A DNA stretch of 64,000 bases from JAGIBJ01 sp032119595 (GTDB lineage: Bacteria > Actinomycetota > Thermoleophilia > Solirubrobacterales > Solirubrobacteraceae). Below the pieces are notes generated by a model. The model was not told the origin of the DNA. It made no database searches and was given only the letters and a program-made list of their open reading frames with translations. Positions 1 through 11,929 of this stretch are shown here, piece by piece. The first letter of the stretch is position 1. Every line of letters begins with the position of its first letter. The DNA lies in contig JAUMBQ010000006.1 in assembly GCA_032119595.1 (NCBI GenBank), positions 1-64,000 of the forward strand. The letters run 5' to 3'. The position numbers were made by a program, and so were the translations under genes.

Positions 1-821
<821 letters not shown>

Positions 822-842
822 CGGGACTTCCTTCTGTTCTTA

Positions 843-955
843 GGACACATGTTGGGACACCCTGGTCCGGAGGACACGACGCACCGGGAACCAGGCCCAG
901 CGAGACAGCCGTCACAGAGTTTAAGGAACTTCTCGTACTTCGAGGGACTTGTCAA
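843..955 (-). promoter_or_regulatory. Upstream module shared with the IPT/TIG gene
   Basis: On the minus strand this region carries TTGACA (950-955), then exactly 30 nt later CTCTGTGAC (911-919), then GTCCCAACATGTGTCC (843-858) and the ribosome binding site. The same three blocks occur at 10607-10612, 10568-10576 and 10502-10517 before the IPT/TIG gene, with the same 30-nt first spacing and 90 versus 88 nt from the middle block to the start codon. TTGACA is a good -35; a -10 is less clear. The conserved spacing suggests common regulation or recent duplication of the 5' region. Confidence 0.6.
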
Positions 956-1070
956 CCCGCGTCCCCCGCTTGGACGGCCCTTCAATACGCGACCCGGAGG
1001 CCGACCAGGGCTGTCCGCCCCCGCGTCCCCCCACAGGAGAGACGCGGAGTTGCGGATCTAGGCCCGCTCG

Positions 1071-1697
1071 CTAGCTGACCTTTTCGCAGGCGGGCTCGGC
1101 CAGCAGCGCTTGGCCGACCGTCTTGCTCGCGTAGAGCGACTTGATCGGACCGCGGTAGGAACCAAGCGTCGCGAGCTGCGTCTGCAGGGATGCGATCAAC
1201 TTGGTGACCTCGGCCTCGCTCGTCGCCGACGACTCTTCGAGCCCATCAACGACGCCGGACACGTCCTTGCGAACCGAGCGGAGTTCATCCACGGTCTTCT
1301 GCCATTCCTGCTTCGCCTTCGCCTCCGGCGGCGGACCGATGTCTTCGAGGGTCGAGAGCTGGCTGCCCTGCTCCTCAACGACGCTGGTGAAGAAGCCGGT
1401 CAGTGATTTGAGCGTGGCTTCGGGCGACGATGCCGCGACGGTCGGAGGCCTAATCGCCGAGACCCGGCCGACCATGGCGGTGCAGAGCTTCTCCGCCCAC
1501 GCCGCATCCTTCTTGCTGGCAGGCTTGGAGGGGTCCGCGGCCGGCTCCTGCTCGAACGTCACCGGCGGCGTCGATGCCGGAGTCGAGGCCGTCGTGGGCG
1601 TCGACGCGACGTCGTCGGAGTCGCCGCAGCCAGCCAGCGCTGCCGTCACGAATAGGGCCATGGCGGCGGTCTTCAGATGGGTGCGTGTGATCAACAA
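1071..1697 (-). CDS. Putative lipoprotein with coiled region
   Basis: I place the start at a TTG (1695-1697) because AAGGA lies 10 nt upstream; an in-frame upstream start at 1799 would add 34 residues before the signal peptide. The protein of about 208 residues has a lipoprotein signal peptide ending in LAGC (Cys 24), a Ser/Thr/Pro-rich linker and a helical domain of about 150 residues with one Cys near each end (LCTAM and EPACE). It is likely anchored to the outer face of the membrane. No family is recognised. It is transcribed like the flanking secreted-protein genes but separated from them by a terminator and a promoter region. Confidence 0.75.
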   Translation of the reverse strand: MLITRTHLKTAAMALFVTAALAGCGDSDDVASTPTTASTPASTPPVTFEQEPAADPSKPASKKDAAWAEKLCTAMVGRVSAIRPPTVAASSPEATLKSLTGFFTSVVEEQGSQLSTLEDIGPPPEAKAKQEWQKTVDELRSVRKDVSGVVDGLEESSATSEAEVTKLIASLQTQLATLGSYRGPIKSLYASKTVGQALLAEPACEKVS

Positions 1698-1806
1698 GAT
1701 CGAAAATTCCTTGATTCCGGGGCGCGCTTGAGTATCTCGCAACGGACGTTCCGCCGCGAAGGTACGCCACCCTCTCAGTGCCAGGCGCGCAGGTCGCAAA
1801 AGTGCG

Positions 1807-1845
1807 AAACGCCCCCGCCGCGCGTGAGCGCGACGGGGGCGTTTT
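1807..1845 (-). terminator. Hairpin terminator after the Pro-Thr protein gene
   Basis: An 11-bp perfect stem (1807-1817 with 1834-1844, arms AAACGCCCCCG and CGGGGGCGTTT) flanks a 16-nt loop. It sits 54 bp after the stop codon of the minus-strand gene ending at 1899 and ends in TTT on either strand. Confidence 0.7.
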
Positions 1846-1898
1846 AGCGAGCCTTAAGCTTCGCGTCTAAGAGGCAGAATGCCCCCTAGTCGTGAGTC

Positions 1899-3311
1899 TT
1901 AGTTGTTGGGCTTGAGGTTCAGCAGGATCGCGTTGCCCTTGCCAGCGGTCAGCGGCGAAACGATTCCGGTGAGGAAGCCGCAGTTCGCGAGATCGCTGAT
2001 CGAGAACGTGCCAGCGATCGGTCCGCCCTGGAGGGGGAAGAACGTCGCCTGCGTGGACTTCAGCACGGAGCTGGAGACCTGCTTGGCCTGGCAGTTGGCG
2101 CCGCCAGCGAGCTCGATGCCGAAGAGCGTGACCTTCGGGAGCTTGATGCGGAACTTCGCGTTGGCCGTGAGGACACCGCCCGTGAGACGGCCGGTGACCT
2201 TCTCGGTCGGGACGATGACGACCTGAGCGTTGACCGGCAGGAAGCCGAGCGCCGTCAGGTTGCCGGACGTCTTGTTCAGCAGCAGGTCAGCCGAGAAGCA
2301 GCCGGACGGAACGCCGAGCTTCGCGTTGATCGAACCGGTGAGGGGCAGGGAGCCCTTGACCAGCGTCTTCAGCGTGGCCGAACCAGCCAGGGTGTACTTG
2401 TAGTCGACCTGCGTCGGCTCAACGGTGGTGGCGCAGTTGATCGGCGTCGGCGTCGGCGTCGGCGGGACCGGCGTCGGCGTCGGGGTGCGCGTCGGGACCG
2501 GCGTCGGCGTCGGCGGGACCGGCGTCGGCGTCGGGGTGCGCGTCGGGACCGGCGTCGGCGTCGGCGGGACCGGCGTCGGCGTCGGCGGGACCGGCGTCGG
2601 CGTCGGCGGGACCGGCGTCGGCGTCGGCGTCGGCGGGACCGGCGTCGGCGTCGGCGGGACCGGCGTCGGCGTGACAACCGTACCCGAGGTCAGCGTCTGG
2701 AGGATCTTGTCCTGCGTGGTCGGCGAGTACTTGCAGGAGACCGCGAACGTGTCGGGATCTTCGTCCAGGTTCTCGGTGTCGAGGTCCTGAGCGTAGGTGC
2801 CGTCCGGCAGCTTGGCCTTCAGGAGGAGGGCGATCGAGTCGACCGAGATGGTCGTCGTGCCCGGGTTCTTGACCGTGATGCGCGGGGTCTTGCCCGACGC
2901 GTTGAGGATCAGGTTGCCGGAACCGTCGGCAGCAGCCACTGCAGGCTGGTTCGGGATGGTGATCGGCACGGTGAGCACGAGCGGGGTAACGCCCGGCATC
3001 GTGATCGTGGAGACAGCGTTGGTGACACCCTCAATGGACGTCGCGCCGATGATGTCGACCGCGCCGAGCGTGGCCGGGTTGGCCGTCGCGACAGCGTCGA
3101 TCTGGAACGCCGGAAGAAGCACACCCGGGGTGTACGACGTCGGAATGTTGTGGTCGATAACCACCTTGAGCGGCTGCGCGCCGACGAACGGGTAGACGCA
3201 GCTGTAGGTCAGCGTCTTGGTCGCAGCCTGAGCCGTGGTAGCGGCGGCGCCTGAAGCGAGCAGCGCGGATGCACCGGCGAGCGCCAGTACTTTACGGGAC
3301 TTAAGGGACAC
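1899..3311 (-). CDS. Secreted two-domain protein with Pro-Thr linker
   Basis: The GTG start at 3309-3311 has a perfect AGGAGG 6-7 nt upstream, so a longer in-frame extension to 3488 is not used. The 470-residue product has a signal peptide cleaved near residue 29-30 (TTAQA-ATK), a first beta-rich domain (residues about 31-210) almost identical to that of the truncated gene at 1-821, a linker of (Thr-Pro) and Val-Pro-Pro units (about 214-293), and a second, different domain (about 295-470) with four Cys. The first domain starts YSCVYPFVGAQPL and by recall resembles DUF6801. No enzymatic motif is visible. Export and a surface or matrix role are inferred; the linker probably spaces two folded domains in or beyond the wall. 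Confidence 0.88.
   Translation of the reverse strand: MSLKSRKVLALAGASALLASGAAATTAQAATKTLTYSCVYPFVGAQPLKVVIDHNIPTSYTPGVLLPAFQIDAVATANPATLGAVDIIGATSIEGVTNAVSTITMPGVTPLVLTVPITIPNQPAVAAADGSGNLILNASGKTPRITVKNPGTTTISVDSIALLLKAKLPDGTYAQDLDTENLDEDPDTFAVSCKYSPTTQDKILQTLTSGTVVTPTPVPPTPTPVPPTPTPTPVPPTPTPVPPTPTPVPPTPTPVPTRTPTPTPVPPTPTPVPTRTPTPTPVPPTPTPTPINCATTVEPTQVDYKYTLAGSATLKTLVKGSLPLTGSINAKLGVPSGCFSADLLLNKTSGNLTALGFLPVNAQVVIVPTEKVTGRLTGGVLTANAKFRIKLPKVTLFGIELAGGANCQAKQVSSSVLKSTQATFFPLQGGPIAGTFSISDLANCGFLTGIVSPLTAGKGNAILLNLKPNN
2440..2672 (-). repeat. Tandem repeat coding for the Pro-Thr-Val linker
   Basis: GGCGTC hexamers are organised here into higher-order units (GGGACCGGCGTCGGCGTCGGC and variants with GTGCGCGTC), so the linker reads as TPTPVPP blocks with occasional TRTP. 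The higher-order pattern differs from the purer hexamer arrays at 1-168 and 9064-9553 and suggests unequal exchange of whole 18-24 bp units. Confidence 0.85.
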
Positions 3312-3469
3312 GTTGATCCTCCTGAGCTGGCAACGACTTCCCAGCGCTGCCAAATGCTGTGCGAACCCGTCGTGGGACATCGACGGTTCGACAAGTGTCC
3401 GCGATCTGTGAGCCTTGACACGGCGCGGCGGAGACCCGTGACCCAAAGCACACTTGCGAAATGCCCGAG

Positions 3470-3506
3470 TTTGCAGGGCTTTAAGCATGCTGGGGGCACC
3501 TGCAAA
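3470..3506. promoter_or_regulatory. Inverted repeat between divergent genes, possible operator
   Basis: TTTGCAGG (3470-3477) and CCTGCAAA (3499-3506) form a perfect 8-bp inverted repeat with 21 nt between the arms. It lies between the divergently transcribed secreted-protein gene (start 3311) and the winged-helix regulator gene (start 3691). An operator for the adjacent regulator is a reasonable guess; the spacing equals two helical turns. Confidence 0.35.
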
Positions 3507-3690
3507 GATTCAGGTTTATGTGACGCCAAAGTGGCACGACGGCCTAGTTGCCCGGCACTCGACGAGTGTTGTGGCCTGGCGATCGGGCTGGCGCGACCGC
3601 CATGGCTCGCACGTAGCTGGACCGATGGAGGACCGCGCCGGCGAACCTTTCGCGCGCGTCCCGACGGCATGGCAGGATCAGGGCAACCCA

Positions 3691-4722
3691 ATGGCAGTCC
3701 CAGCCGAAGACCAGGGGGGTGTCCCCTCCCCGACCGCGTCGACCCCACCGGCCGTCGCGCTCCTTGCCGACCGTGCGAACCGCACGATTGTCGCCACGCT
3801 TGCCGAGGCGCGGGGGCGCGCCCTGACCGCAGCCGACGTCAGTGACCGTTCTCCGCTCGATGTCGCTCCCCGGCTCATCCGCGATCGACTCCGCACGCTG
3901 AACCGCGCAGGGATTCTCTCGGCCACCGAAGACGACCTGACGCGCGGTCGCAGCCACGCCCACTGGCTACTGACCGATGCCGGCGAGGATCTCAATCGAC
4001 TGGAGCCGCTCATCGCGCGCATTGCCACCCGTGCGACGGGTCGAACTGCGCTCGTGCGATCGGAGTATCGCGACGAGGTCGTGGAGCAGACGGTCTCCGC
4101 ACTGGCGGATCCCACGGTACGCCAGATCGTCCGTTGCCTCGCCGAGCACGGGCCACTCGGGCCACTCGAACTCGAAGCCCTGTGCCTCCCCACTCCGCGG
4201 CGAACGCTGTACCGCCGACTCGCAGTCCTGGTGGAGGGCGGCGCGGTCAACCGGACCACAGAAGGGCAGGTCCCCCGAAGCACGATCTATTCGCTCGAGG
4301 ACCGATGGCGCCCGGCGTCGGCGATCCTTCTGCTCGCGAGCTGGTGGCAGGCGCGGCACAGCGGCGCGGCCGGCCCGATCGACGCCTTCGACCTGGAGGG
4401 CCTCCTTCTCAGCGTGCTCCCGTCAATCCGGGTGACTGGCATCAGCGAGCGGGCTTCGCTCGCTTGGATCGTCTCCGGTGATGCCTCGACCGCGAGTCCC
4501 GTGGAACTCCGGGTGGTAGACGGGAGACTCCGGATCGCGGCAGCTGACGCAGACCCCGCCGAACCCACGCCGCCGGCGACCCGATCGAGCGGATCGCCGG
4601 CGGCGTGGTCTGCCGCACTCGTGAATGACCGCCGCAGCGAACTCACGACGGTCGGGGACGCCGGCCTAGCCGACGCCGTCCTGACCGCCGTGCGCTCGGC
4701 GATCCTCGCGTACGTGCGCTAA
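3691..4722 (+). CDS. Regulator with two tandem winged-helix domains and SCP2-like tail
   Basis: ATG at 3691 follows CAGGG by 7 nt; a longer frame to 3454 has no ribosome binding site. Of 343 residues, about 20-105 and about 135-220 each look like a HxlR/ArsR-type winged helix: both contain a helix-turn-helix followed by a leucine-rich recognition helix (DRLRTLNRAGIL and RRLAVLVEGGAV) and a basic wing. Residues about 235-343 resemble the SCP2-like tail of the HxlR protein at 42711-43388. Two DNA-binding modules in one chain could let a monomer bind a two-part site. It is divergent from the secreted protein gene, and its stop codon overlaps that of the convergent gene by 4 bp. Target unknown. 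Confidence 0.75.
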   Translation: MAVPAEDQGGVPSPTASTPPAVALLADRANRTIVATLAEARGRALTAADVSDRSPLDVAPRLIRDRLRTLNRAGILSATEDDLTRGRSHAHWLLTDAGEDLNRLEPLIARIATRATGRTALVRSEYRDEVVEQTVSALADPTVRQIVRCLAEHGPLGPLELEALCLPTPRRTLYRRLAVLVEGGAVNRTTEGQVPRSTIYSLEDRWRPASAILLLASWWQARHSGAAGPIDAFDLEGLLLSVLPSIRVTGISERASLAWIVSGDASTASPVELRVVDGRLRIAAADADPAEPTPPATRSSGSPAAWSAALVNDRRSELTTVGDAGLADAVLTAVRSAILAYVR

Positions 4723-7700
4723 CCGACCTTCACGGTCGTCGCCGTCGCGGCGACCCGCCCGTCGCTGGTGACGGTGCGCTGCGTGACCTTGAGCTTCGCG
4801 CCCTTCTTGAGGCCCTTCTTGAAGGCCTTGGTCTTCGGCAAGATCAGCCCCTTGGGCTTGATCTTGATGGTGACCTTGGTCGGGCCCGCGCCGGACGCCA
4901 CAATCGCGACGCTGGTCTTGGAAACCTTCGTCTTGGCCTTACCACCAGCAACCGACACCTTCAGGTTCTTCTTGCCCTTCTTGCTGCGGTCGAGCTTGAA
5001 GCCCTTCGGGAGGGTGAGCTTCGAACTCTTCAGGGTCTTCCCGCTCGTAGCGGTCACGACAAACGTGAGTCCAGCCTTACGGGACCACTTGAGCGTCGGC
5101 TTGGGCGAACTGCAGTCGAACGGAACCTTGACGTCCAAGCTCTGACCGCCCTGACCACCGAAGTTCGCATCCCAGGAAGACGCGGAGTCGCACAGCTTGC
5201 CCGACACGATGATCGGGCTGAGCGCGCCACCGGACACGGTGAGATCGAGCCTGGTGATCGGGAAATCCGGAATCGAATCGAAGACCGTGATGAGCCGGGC
5301 GGTCTTGGAATCGACCTTCACCTTGGACAGCACACGCAATGCGTACCGACCGGTGAAGTTCATGCCGATCCCTGGAAGCGCCTCACCCGGCACCTTCACC
5401 AGCAGCAGGTCACCGGAGACGGTCTCCGAGGTGATTGCGACGTTCGCGGAGACCGAACCGACCCTGCTCGCCGCAGGACAGCTCGCCGCGTTGAACGACT
5501 CGAGCGGGCAGAGGTTCTTCAGGTTCTTCGGATCGGACGACACCCCGGCAGGCAGCATCACGCTCGTTGTCTTCAGGTTGGTGTCGCCCTTGCGATTCTC
5601 AACCACGACCTTGAGCTCGGGATGACCGCTCGCCTTGAGATCACCCGAAAGCGTCGGGGTGATCTTCGACCCGAGCGGCCTCGCGGCACAACCCGTGAAC
5701 GAGACGTTGGTGTTCGCCGTCGCCGTCTGGCCGCCATCGCCGGTGAGCTGAGCTGACGCGAGCAGCGGACCACACGCGGTCGGGTTGAGCGGGAAGCCAC
5801 TGCGATCGAGCGTGACCGTGAACGAGCGCAGATTCAGCGCGAGCCCCTTGAACCGCGTCGGTGCCGAGGTCGTGAGTTCGAGGACGCCATCCGTCGGGCG
5901 CAGGTTGATGCGAGCGGGCACGACGACATCACCGAGGTCGATGTCACCGATCTTCGCGCGGACGACGATGACCGCACCAGCGACCGAGCCGGACTCGCGC
6001 TCGGTGAAGAACATCTCGCCTCCGAGGGTCAGCGGCTTGGGGCCGACGCCTGCCGTGGTCACAACCGAACCCATGCGGGACGAGCCCGGGCATGCGCCCG
6101 TTGCTGCCTGTGCCGCGGAGCACTCGGTGATCGAATTGAGGTCGGCGAGGAAGCCCGGCGGCAGCGAGACCTTGAAGTCCTTCAGCCAGGGCGAGCGATC
6201 CTCACGGGCCAGCGTGATGGTCGTGGGGCTCGACGCGCCGACCGTGGAATCGGCCGGAGCCATGGCGAGCGTCGGTGCGAACGCGGGCGTCGCGCAGTCT
6301 TGGTCGATCACGAGCGACGACACGACGTCCACCGTGCTGCCGGCCCACGAGACGAACTTCGAGGTGCCCGTGGTGGTGCCGCATGCGCGTGGCGTCGAGA
6401 ACAGCGCGTTGTCGCCACCCGGGAACTTGAGGCGCAGCTCGCTGAACCGCAGCTGCGGGTTGTCCTTGAACGTGGTCGTGATGTTGCCGTTCGCGTCGAC
6501 CGAGACCGAACCCTTGAGCTTGATGCGAGGAGCGTCGGCAGCGGTGGCGCCCTCTGGGCTCACCTGCATGTACAGCGCCGGCAGCTCGCCGACGGCGGGC
6601 TGCTCACCGAGGTAGATCGAGCCGACGAGCGGCAGGTTCTGGAGCGGCGTGAGGATGGTGACCTCGCCGGTCTTCGACGCGGCCGGGCACGTGTTTTCGA
6701 CGTCCTGCTGGGTGAAGCCGAATTGCGCGGCCGAGCAGAGCGGCAGGCCGTTCGGTCCGGACCCGGCCTGTGCGCCAAGCTCGAGCCCGGAGGGCAGCGT
6801 GACGGTGGCGTCGCGCAGGAGCGCGGTCTTCAGACCGGAAGCCGTCTGGCCGAGGCCGACCTTGACCTCCGTAGCCGTCGGCACGCCCGGACGGCGCTCG
6901 GTCGTCTCGACCGTGAGCGACGGAAGGAACGGCAGCTGGTCGCAGCCCGTGAGCTGGATCGGCGACGACGCCATCGTGCTCTTGGTACCAAGGTAGGTCT
7001 CAAGCGACACGTCGGCCTTGATCGGGTCGGTGCAGTTGGTGCCCCACTCCGCGAAGTCCTGCGAGAGCGTCGGATGCTCGGCTTTGCTGCCCCACGCGCG
7101 AATGCCGATCGACTCGACGTACAACGGGATCGGGTCGGCGTCTGGCTTCAGCAAGCCGTACGTGGGCGACTCTGGCACCATGTCGATGCTCGCTTCTTGG
7201 TAGATGTTGCGGGGAGCATTATCGACCAAGGTCCGAACGCGGCCGGATCCGTCGGGCGCAAGTTGGAGGCGCACGATGAATTTCGCTGGCGGGAGGCCTG
7301 AAGCGGGCTGCAGGGATACCCCAAGCCGGCCGAGTTCGTTCGGACCGTGCTCAAGGTTGTAGACCAGGCCACCGTCGAGCGCGCCGTTGGTAAGCCTGTT
7401 CGGTGAACCGCCGAGCGCGAGCCCGAGCTTCGACGGACTCGCTGATGGATTCGTCGGTTTGATGTTGAGCATCGTGTACGCGCGCAGGAAAGCCGTCCCG
7501 ACCAACGTCGAGTCATCGCAGAGGGCGGCAACGTACTTTTCGACGGCGAAGTCCGCGGTCGTGCAAGTCGGACCGCCGTCCGGATCGCCGGAGAAGCCGG
7601 CCGGCATATCGATGGCGATGGTCTTGAGGTCGTCGTTGTTGATCGCGTTCCTGTCGGCGTCGAGCGCCACATGCGTGGCGGGCGTGTCGGGGACCGGCGG

Positions 7701-8222
7701 GTCGTCTTGGATCCGGCGACCGTTCGGATTGGACGGGGTGCGGACGTAGTCGGGCTGCACGTTCGGCGTGAGTGTGAAGCCGAAGCAGAGGTCCGTGTTG
7801 GCTCCCGCCTGCAGGACCGGAACGAGATCGTCTTTCGACGGGAAGTTCGGGGCGACGTAGCCGGCCGTCGCTGGGTAGCCACCCGAGACGCTCTCCGGCC
7901 ATCCAGAGCCCCTCAATCCACCGTTCGTCAGCAGGGTGTTGGGGGTGAATGGCGCGGAGGTGCCGTAGATCCGACGGCCTGACGGTTCAGGGGTGCAGAG
8001 GCTTCGCTCGTTCTGCACGTCGGTCGGTGTGCCATCGCCGAACGGCGAGGCGTCGACCGGGCTGGCGAAGACGGACTTCAGCTCCACGTCGCCGACGGCC
8101 GCCAGGGAACTGGCAGGAGCCGCAGCGAGCGCAGCAAGAGCAGACGCAGCGACCAGCGCAGCGCGCCCCGGCCAGACAGTCTGGCGCGAGAAGCGTCGAA
8201 TTTCGAGACGGGAGGCGAACAC
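4719..8222 (-). CDS. Very large secreted protein with repeated Cys-containing domains
   Basis: A GTG start (8220-8222) follows CGGAG by 6 nt. The 1167-residue product has a signal peptide (cleavage near residue 42, SSLA-AVG). At least three, probably four, repeats of about 200 residues can be seen. Each begins with an LP-x-G turn, then a short Cys motif (C-x10-16-C-P-x2-S-x2-G-x-V near residues 496, 702 and 904; a looser copy near 217), and ends with a beta-rich half containing a Cys-Gly. The last 130 residues are a Lys-rich Ig-like domain. No catalytic motif is visible. By recall such proteins recur in Thermoleophilia; function is unknown and a structural surface role is inferred. The stop codon overlaps the convergent regulator gene by 4 bp. 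Confidence 0.85.
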   Translation of the reverse strand: MFASRLEIRRFSRQTVWPGRAALVAASALAALAAAPASSLAAVGDVELKSVFASPVDASPFGDGTPTDVQNERSLCTPEPSGRRIYGTSAPFTPNTLLTNGGLRGSGWPESVSGGYPATAGYVAPNFPSKDDLVPVLQAGANTDLCFGFTLTPNVQPDYVRTPSNPNGRRIQDDPPVPDTPATHVALDADRNAINNDDLKTIAIDMPAGFSGDPDGGPTCTTADFAVEKYVAALCDDSTLVGTAFLRAYTMLNIKPTNPSASPSKLGLALGGSPNRLTNGALDGGLVYNLEHGPNELGRLGVSLQPASGLPPAKFIVRLQLAPDGSGRVRTLVDNAPRNIYQEASIDMVPESPTYGLLKPDADPIPLYVESIGIRAWGSKAEHPTLSQDFAEWGTNCTDPIKADVSLETYLGTKSTMASSPIQLTGCDQLPFLPSLTVETTERRPGVPTATEVKVGLGQTASGLKTALLRDATVTLPSGLELGAQAGSGPNGLPLCSAAQFGFTQQDVENTCPAASKTGEVTILTPLQNLPLVGSIYLGEQPAVGELPALYMQVSPEGATAADAPRIKLKGSVSVDANGNITTTFKDNPQLRFSELRLKFPGGDNALFSTPRACGTTTGTSKFVSWAGSTVDVVSSLVIDQDCATPAFAPTLAMAPADSTVGASSPTTITLAREDRSPWLKDFKVSLPPGFLADLNSITECSAAQAATGACPGSSRMGSVVTTAGVGPKPLTLGGEMFFTERESGSVAGAVIVVRAKIGDIDLGDVVVPARINLRPTDGVLELTTSAPTRFKGLALNLRSFTVTLDRSGFPLNPTACGPLLASAQLTGDGGQTATANTNVSFTGCAARPLGSKITPTLSGDLKASGHPELKVVVENRKGDTNLKTTSVMLPAGVSSDPKNLKNLCPLESFNAASCPAASRVGSVSANVAITSETVSGDLLLVKVPGEALPGIGMNFTGRYALRVLSKVKVDSKTARLITVFDSIPDFPITRLDLTVSGGALSPIIVSGKLCDSASSWDANFGGQGGQSLDVKVPFDCSSPKPTLKWSRKAGLTFVVTATSGKTLKSSKLTLPKGFKLDRSKKGKKNLKVSVAGGKAKTKVSKTSVAIVASGAGPTKVTIKIKPKGLILPKTKAFKKGLKKGAKLKVTQRTVTSDGRVAATATTVKVG

Positions 8223-8430
8223 TCAGTACTCCGGTTGGGACACAGGAGGGCGCGCAGGGTGCGGCCCATCACACATACAACACAACCTACCGGAGAACGG
8301 AGCGGTCAGGCAGCAGAACGCGGCCCCGACCGCGCCCAGCCGGGGTGCCGAATCGGCTCCGATCGTCTGACCCTAGAACGACCGTGGCCCGAAGCATTGC
8401 TGCCCCGGGCCACGAAATCAGTTGTCGGCT

Positions 8431-8490
8431 GATGCGCCCCGGCCGTAGCCGAGGCGCATCACCGATGCGCTAACGGTGCTGTAAGCACCG
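8431..8490 (-). terminator. Two hairpins after the IPT/TIG gene
   Basis: GATGCGCC (8431-8438) pairs with GGCGCATC (8453-8460), with CGGC/GCCG inside, and CGGTGCT (8474-8480) pairs with AGCACCG (8484-8490) over a 3-nt loop. Both lie within 75 bp after the stop codon at 8504. T-tracts are poor, as is common in high-GC terminators. Confidence 0.5.
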
Positions 8491-8503
8491 ATTGCAGGAG
8501 GGG

Positions 8504-10480
<1,977 letters not shown>

Positions 10481-10501
10481 CGGGACTTCCTTCCTTATCT
10501 G

Positions 10502-10612
10502 GGACACATGTTGGGACTTCTCCGTGACTTGGCGGGCTCGAAACGGGATTACCGTTAAGAGATCGCGGTCACAGAGACGCCCGACAATTCCGGACCGGGC
10601 GCAAAATGTCAA
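10502..10612 (-). promoter_or_regulatory. Upstream module of the IPT/TIG gene
   Basis: TTGACA (10607-10612), CTCTGTGAC (10568-10576) and GTCCCAACATGTGTCC (10502-10517) occur in the same order and almost the same spacing as before the gene starting at 821. A possible -10, AATTGT, lies 17 nt after TTGACA. The first 12 nt of coding sequence (ATGAGGGGATTC versus ATGAGTGGATTC) are also alike. Confidence 0.6.
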
Positions 10613-10721
10613 GGAATCCGTGCGCACCAGCACCAAACTCGATGGTGCGACTCGTGCGCTGGCGCACGCGCGTAGGCGCGGGTAAAAAAGCAGCCCGTCC
10701 TCCCCCGCCGCGCAGCCCCGA

Positions 10722-11252
10722 TCAGTAACGGATCAGGGTGTGGATCGCCGACACCGGGCAATGCTCCGCCAGGCGCTCGCGCCCAGCGAGCGCCTCCAGT
10801 TCAATCAAGAACACCGCCCCGACAACCTGGGCCCCAGCGCGCGCGGCAAGCTGCGCGAGCGCGTCGACCGTGCCGCCCGTAGCGAGAAGGTCGTCGTGGA
10901 TGACGATTCGAGCCCCTTTCAGGGCCTCAAAAGGCGCAATCTGAAGTTCAGCTTGACCGTACTCGAGGTCGTAGGCGTGGGTCAGGAGTTCTGGCGGAAG
11001 CTTCCCTGGTTTGCGAGCCGGCAGGAAGCCCGCGCCCACCGCGCGAGCCACGGCGGGCCCAAAGACAAAACCCCTCGCTTCTGGAGCCAACACGAAGTCA
11101 GGCTCCAACGGAGCCACCAGCGATGCGAGCCCGTCGATCGCGGTCGCGAGCGCGCCGGAATCCATCAGGAGCGGGCTAAAATCGCGAAAGAGGATCCCCG
11201 GTTCGGGGAAATCCGGGGTCGAGGTGACGAAGTCTTCGAGCCGCATGGTCAT
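10722..11252 (-). CDS. apt: Adenine phosphoribosyltransferase
   Basis: Apt makes AMP from adenine and PRPP in purine salvage, in the cytoplasm. The 176-residue protein has the usual family length, an APEARG segment (residues 56-61) and the PRPP-binding motif VIHDDLLATGGTV (117-129) with its paired acidic residues. The start ATG overlaps the stop of the upstream DUF2625 gene as ATGA, so the two are translationally coupled. A T6 run at 10684-10690 follows the gene, although no good hairpin precedes it. The PRPP supplier prs is at the far end of this window. Confidence 0.93.
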   Translation of the reverse strand: MTMRLEDFVTSTPDFPEPGILFRDFSPLLMDSGALATAIDGLASLVAPLEPDFVLAPEARGFVFGPAVARAVGAGFLPARKPGKLPPELLTHAYDLEYGQAELQIAPFEALKGARIVIHDDLLATGGTVDALAQLAARAGAQVVGAVFLIELEALAGRERLAEHCPVSAIHTLIRY

Positions 11253-11929
11253 CCGTTTCCCGCCGGGGCCCAGGTTCCCTGCGCCAACGAGGTCGCGAGG
11301 ACGAGTTTCCAGATGTCGAGGATCGGCGTCGGTACCCGCCTAACCTCGACCTGCCCTTGAGGGTCGACCCACGGTGGCGGAAACGTACTGAACCCCTGCC
11401 CGGTCCGCATTGCGGCGGCTTCCTCCCGCCACCCGGACCAGCGGGCATCGGCGAAGAACCCATCGACGTCGCCCTCGAGTGCCCATTCCAGGAGTTCTGC
11501 GTGCCCGAATCCGCACCCCATCCACTCAAGGTCGTCCGGCGCAAGGTAGGCAACCTCGCCAACCTCACCCTCAGGTAGACCTCCAGCATTGATGGCGAAG
11601 GCTCCGCCAAGCCGGTCGATCGCGACGACCAACGCTCCTGGGATGGCCTCGACCCCCTCGATCGCGCGCCCGTTGAACTCGCGGAGCCCGGGGATGTCGT
11701 CGCTGCCCGCTCCGAGGAGCAGGAGCCAGTCGTCCACGATCACCCCAGCCGCATTGCGGGCCAGAGCACCCAGTGCTGAGCGCTCGTCCACACCGTCGAG
11801 GGTGCCGAGCGTCGCTTCGCCTACGGCGGCGTCGGCTTCGTGCACGTCCACCAGGTTGCCGGCTTCGTGCATCCAGTCGCGGAGCTGCGGCCAGGCAGGA
11901 TCGTTCGGGTCGGCGGCATCATCGATCAC
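11249..11929 (-). CDS. DUF2625 family protein
   Basis: The 226-residue product begins at a GTG (11927-11929); a longer open frame to 12205 overlaps the divergent kinase gene and has no family-like sequence. Features matching the DUF2625 family as I recall it are an N-terminal DPAWPQLRDW, a central DDWLLLLGAGSDDIPGL, GALVVAIDRLGGAFAINAGG, a YLAPDDLEWMGCGFGHAELL block, the RWSGWREE segment and a C-terminal VPTPILDIWK. Its biochemical role is unknown. It overlaps apt by 4 nt (ATGA) and is divergent from the pduX-like gene, whose promoter must lie in the 87-bp gap. Confidence 0.75.
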   Translation of the reverse strand: MIDDAADPNDPAWPQLRDWMHEAGNLVDVHEADAAVGEATLGTLDGVDERSALGALARNAAGVIVDDWLLLLGAGSDDIPGLREFNGRAIEGVEAIPGALVVAIDRLGGAFAINAGGLPEGEVGEVAYLAPDDLEWMGCGFGHAELLEWALEGDVDGFFADARWSGWREEAAAMRTGQGFSTFPPPWVDPQGQVEVRRVPTPILDIWKLVLATSLAQGTWAPAGNG

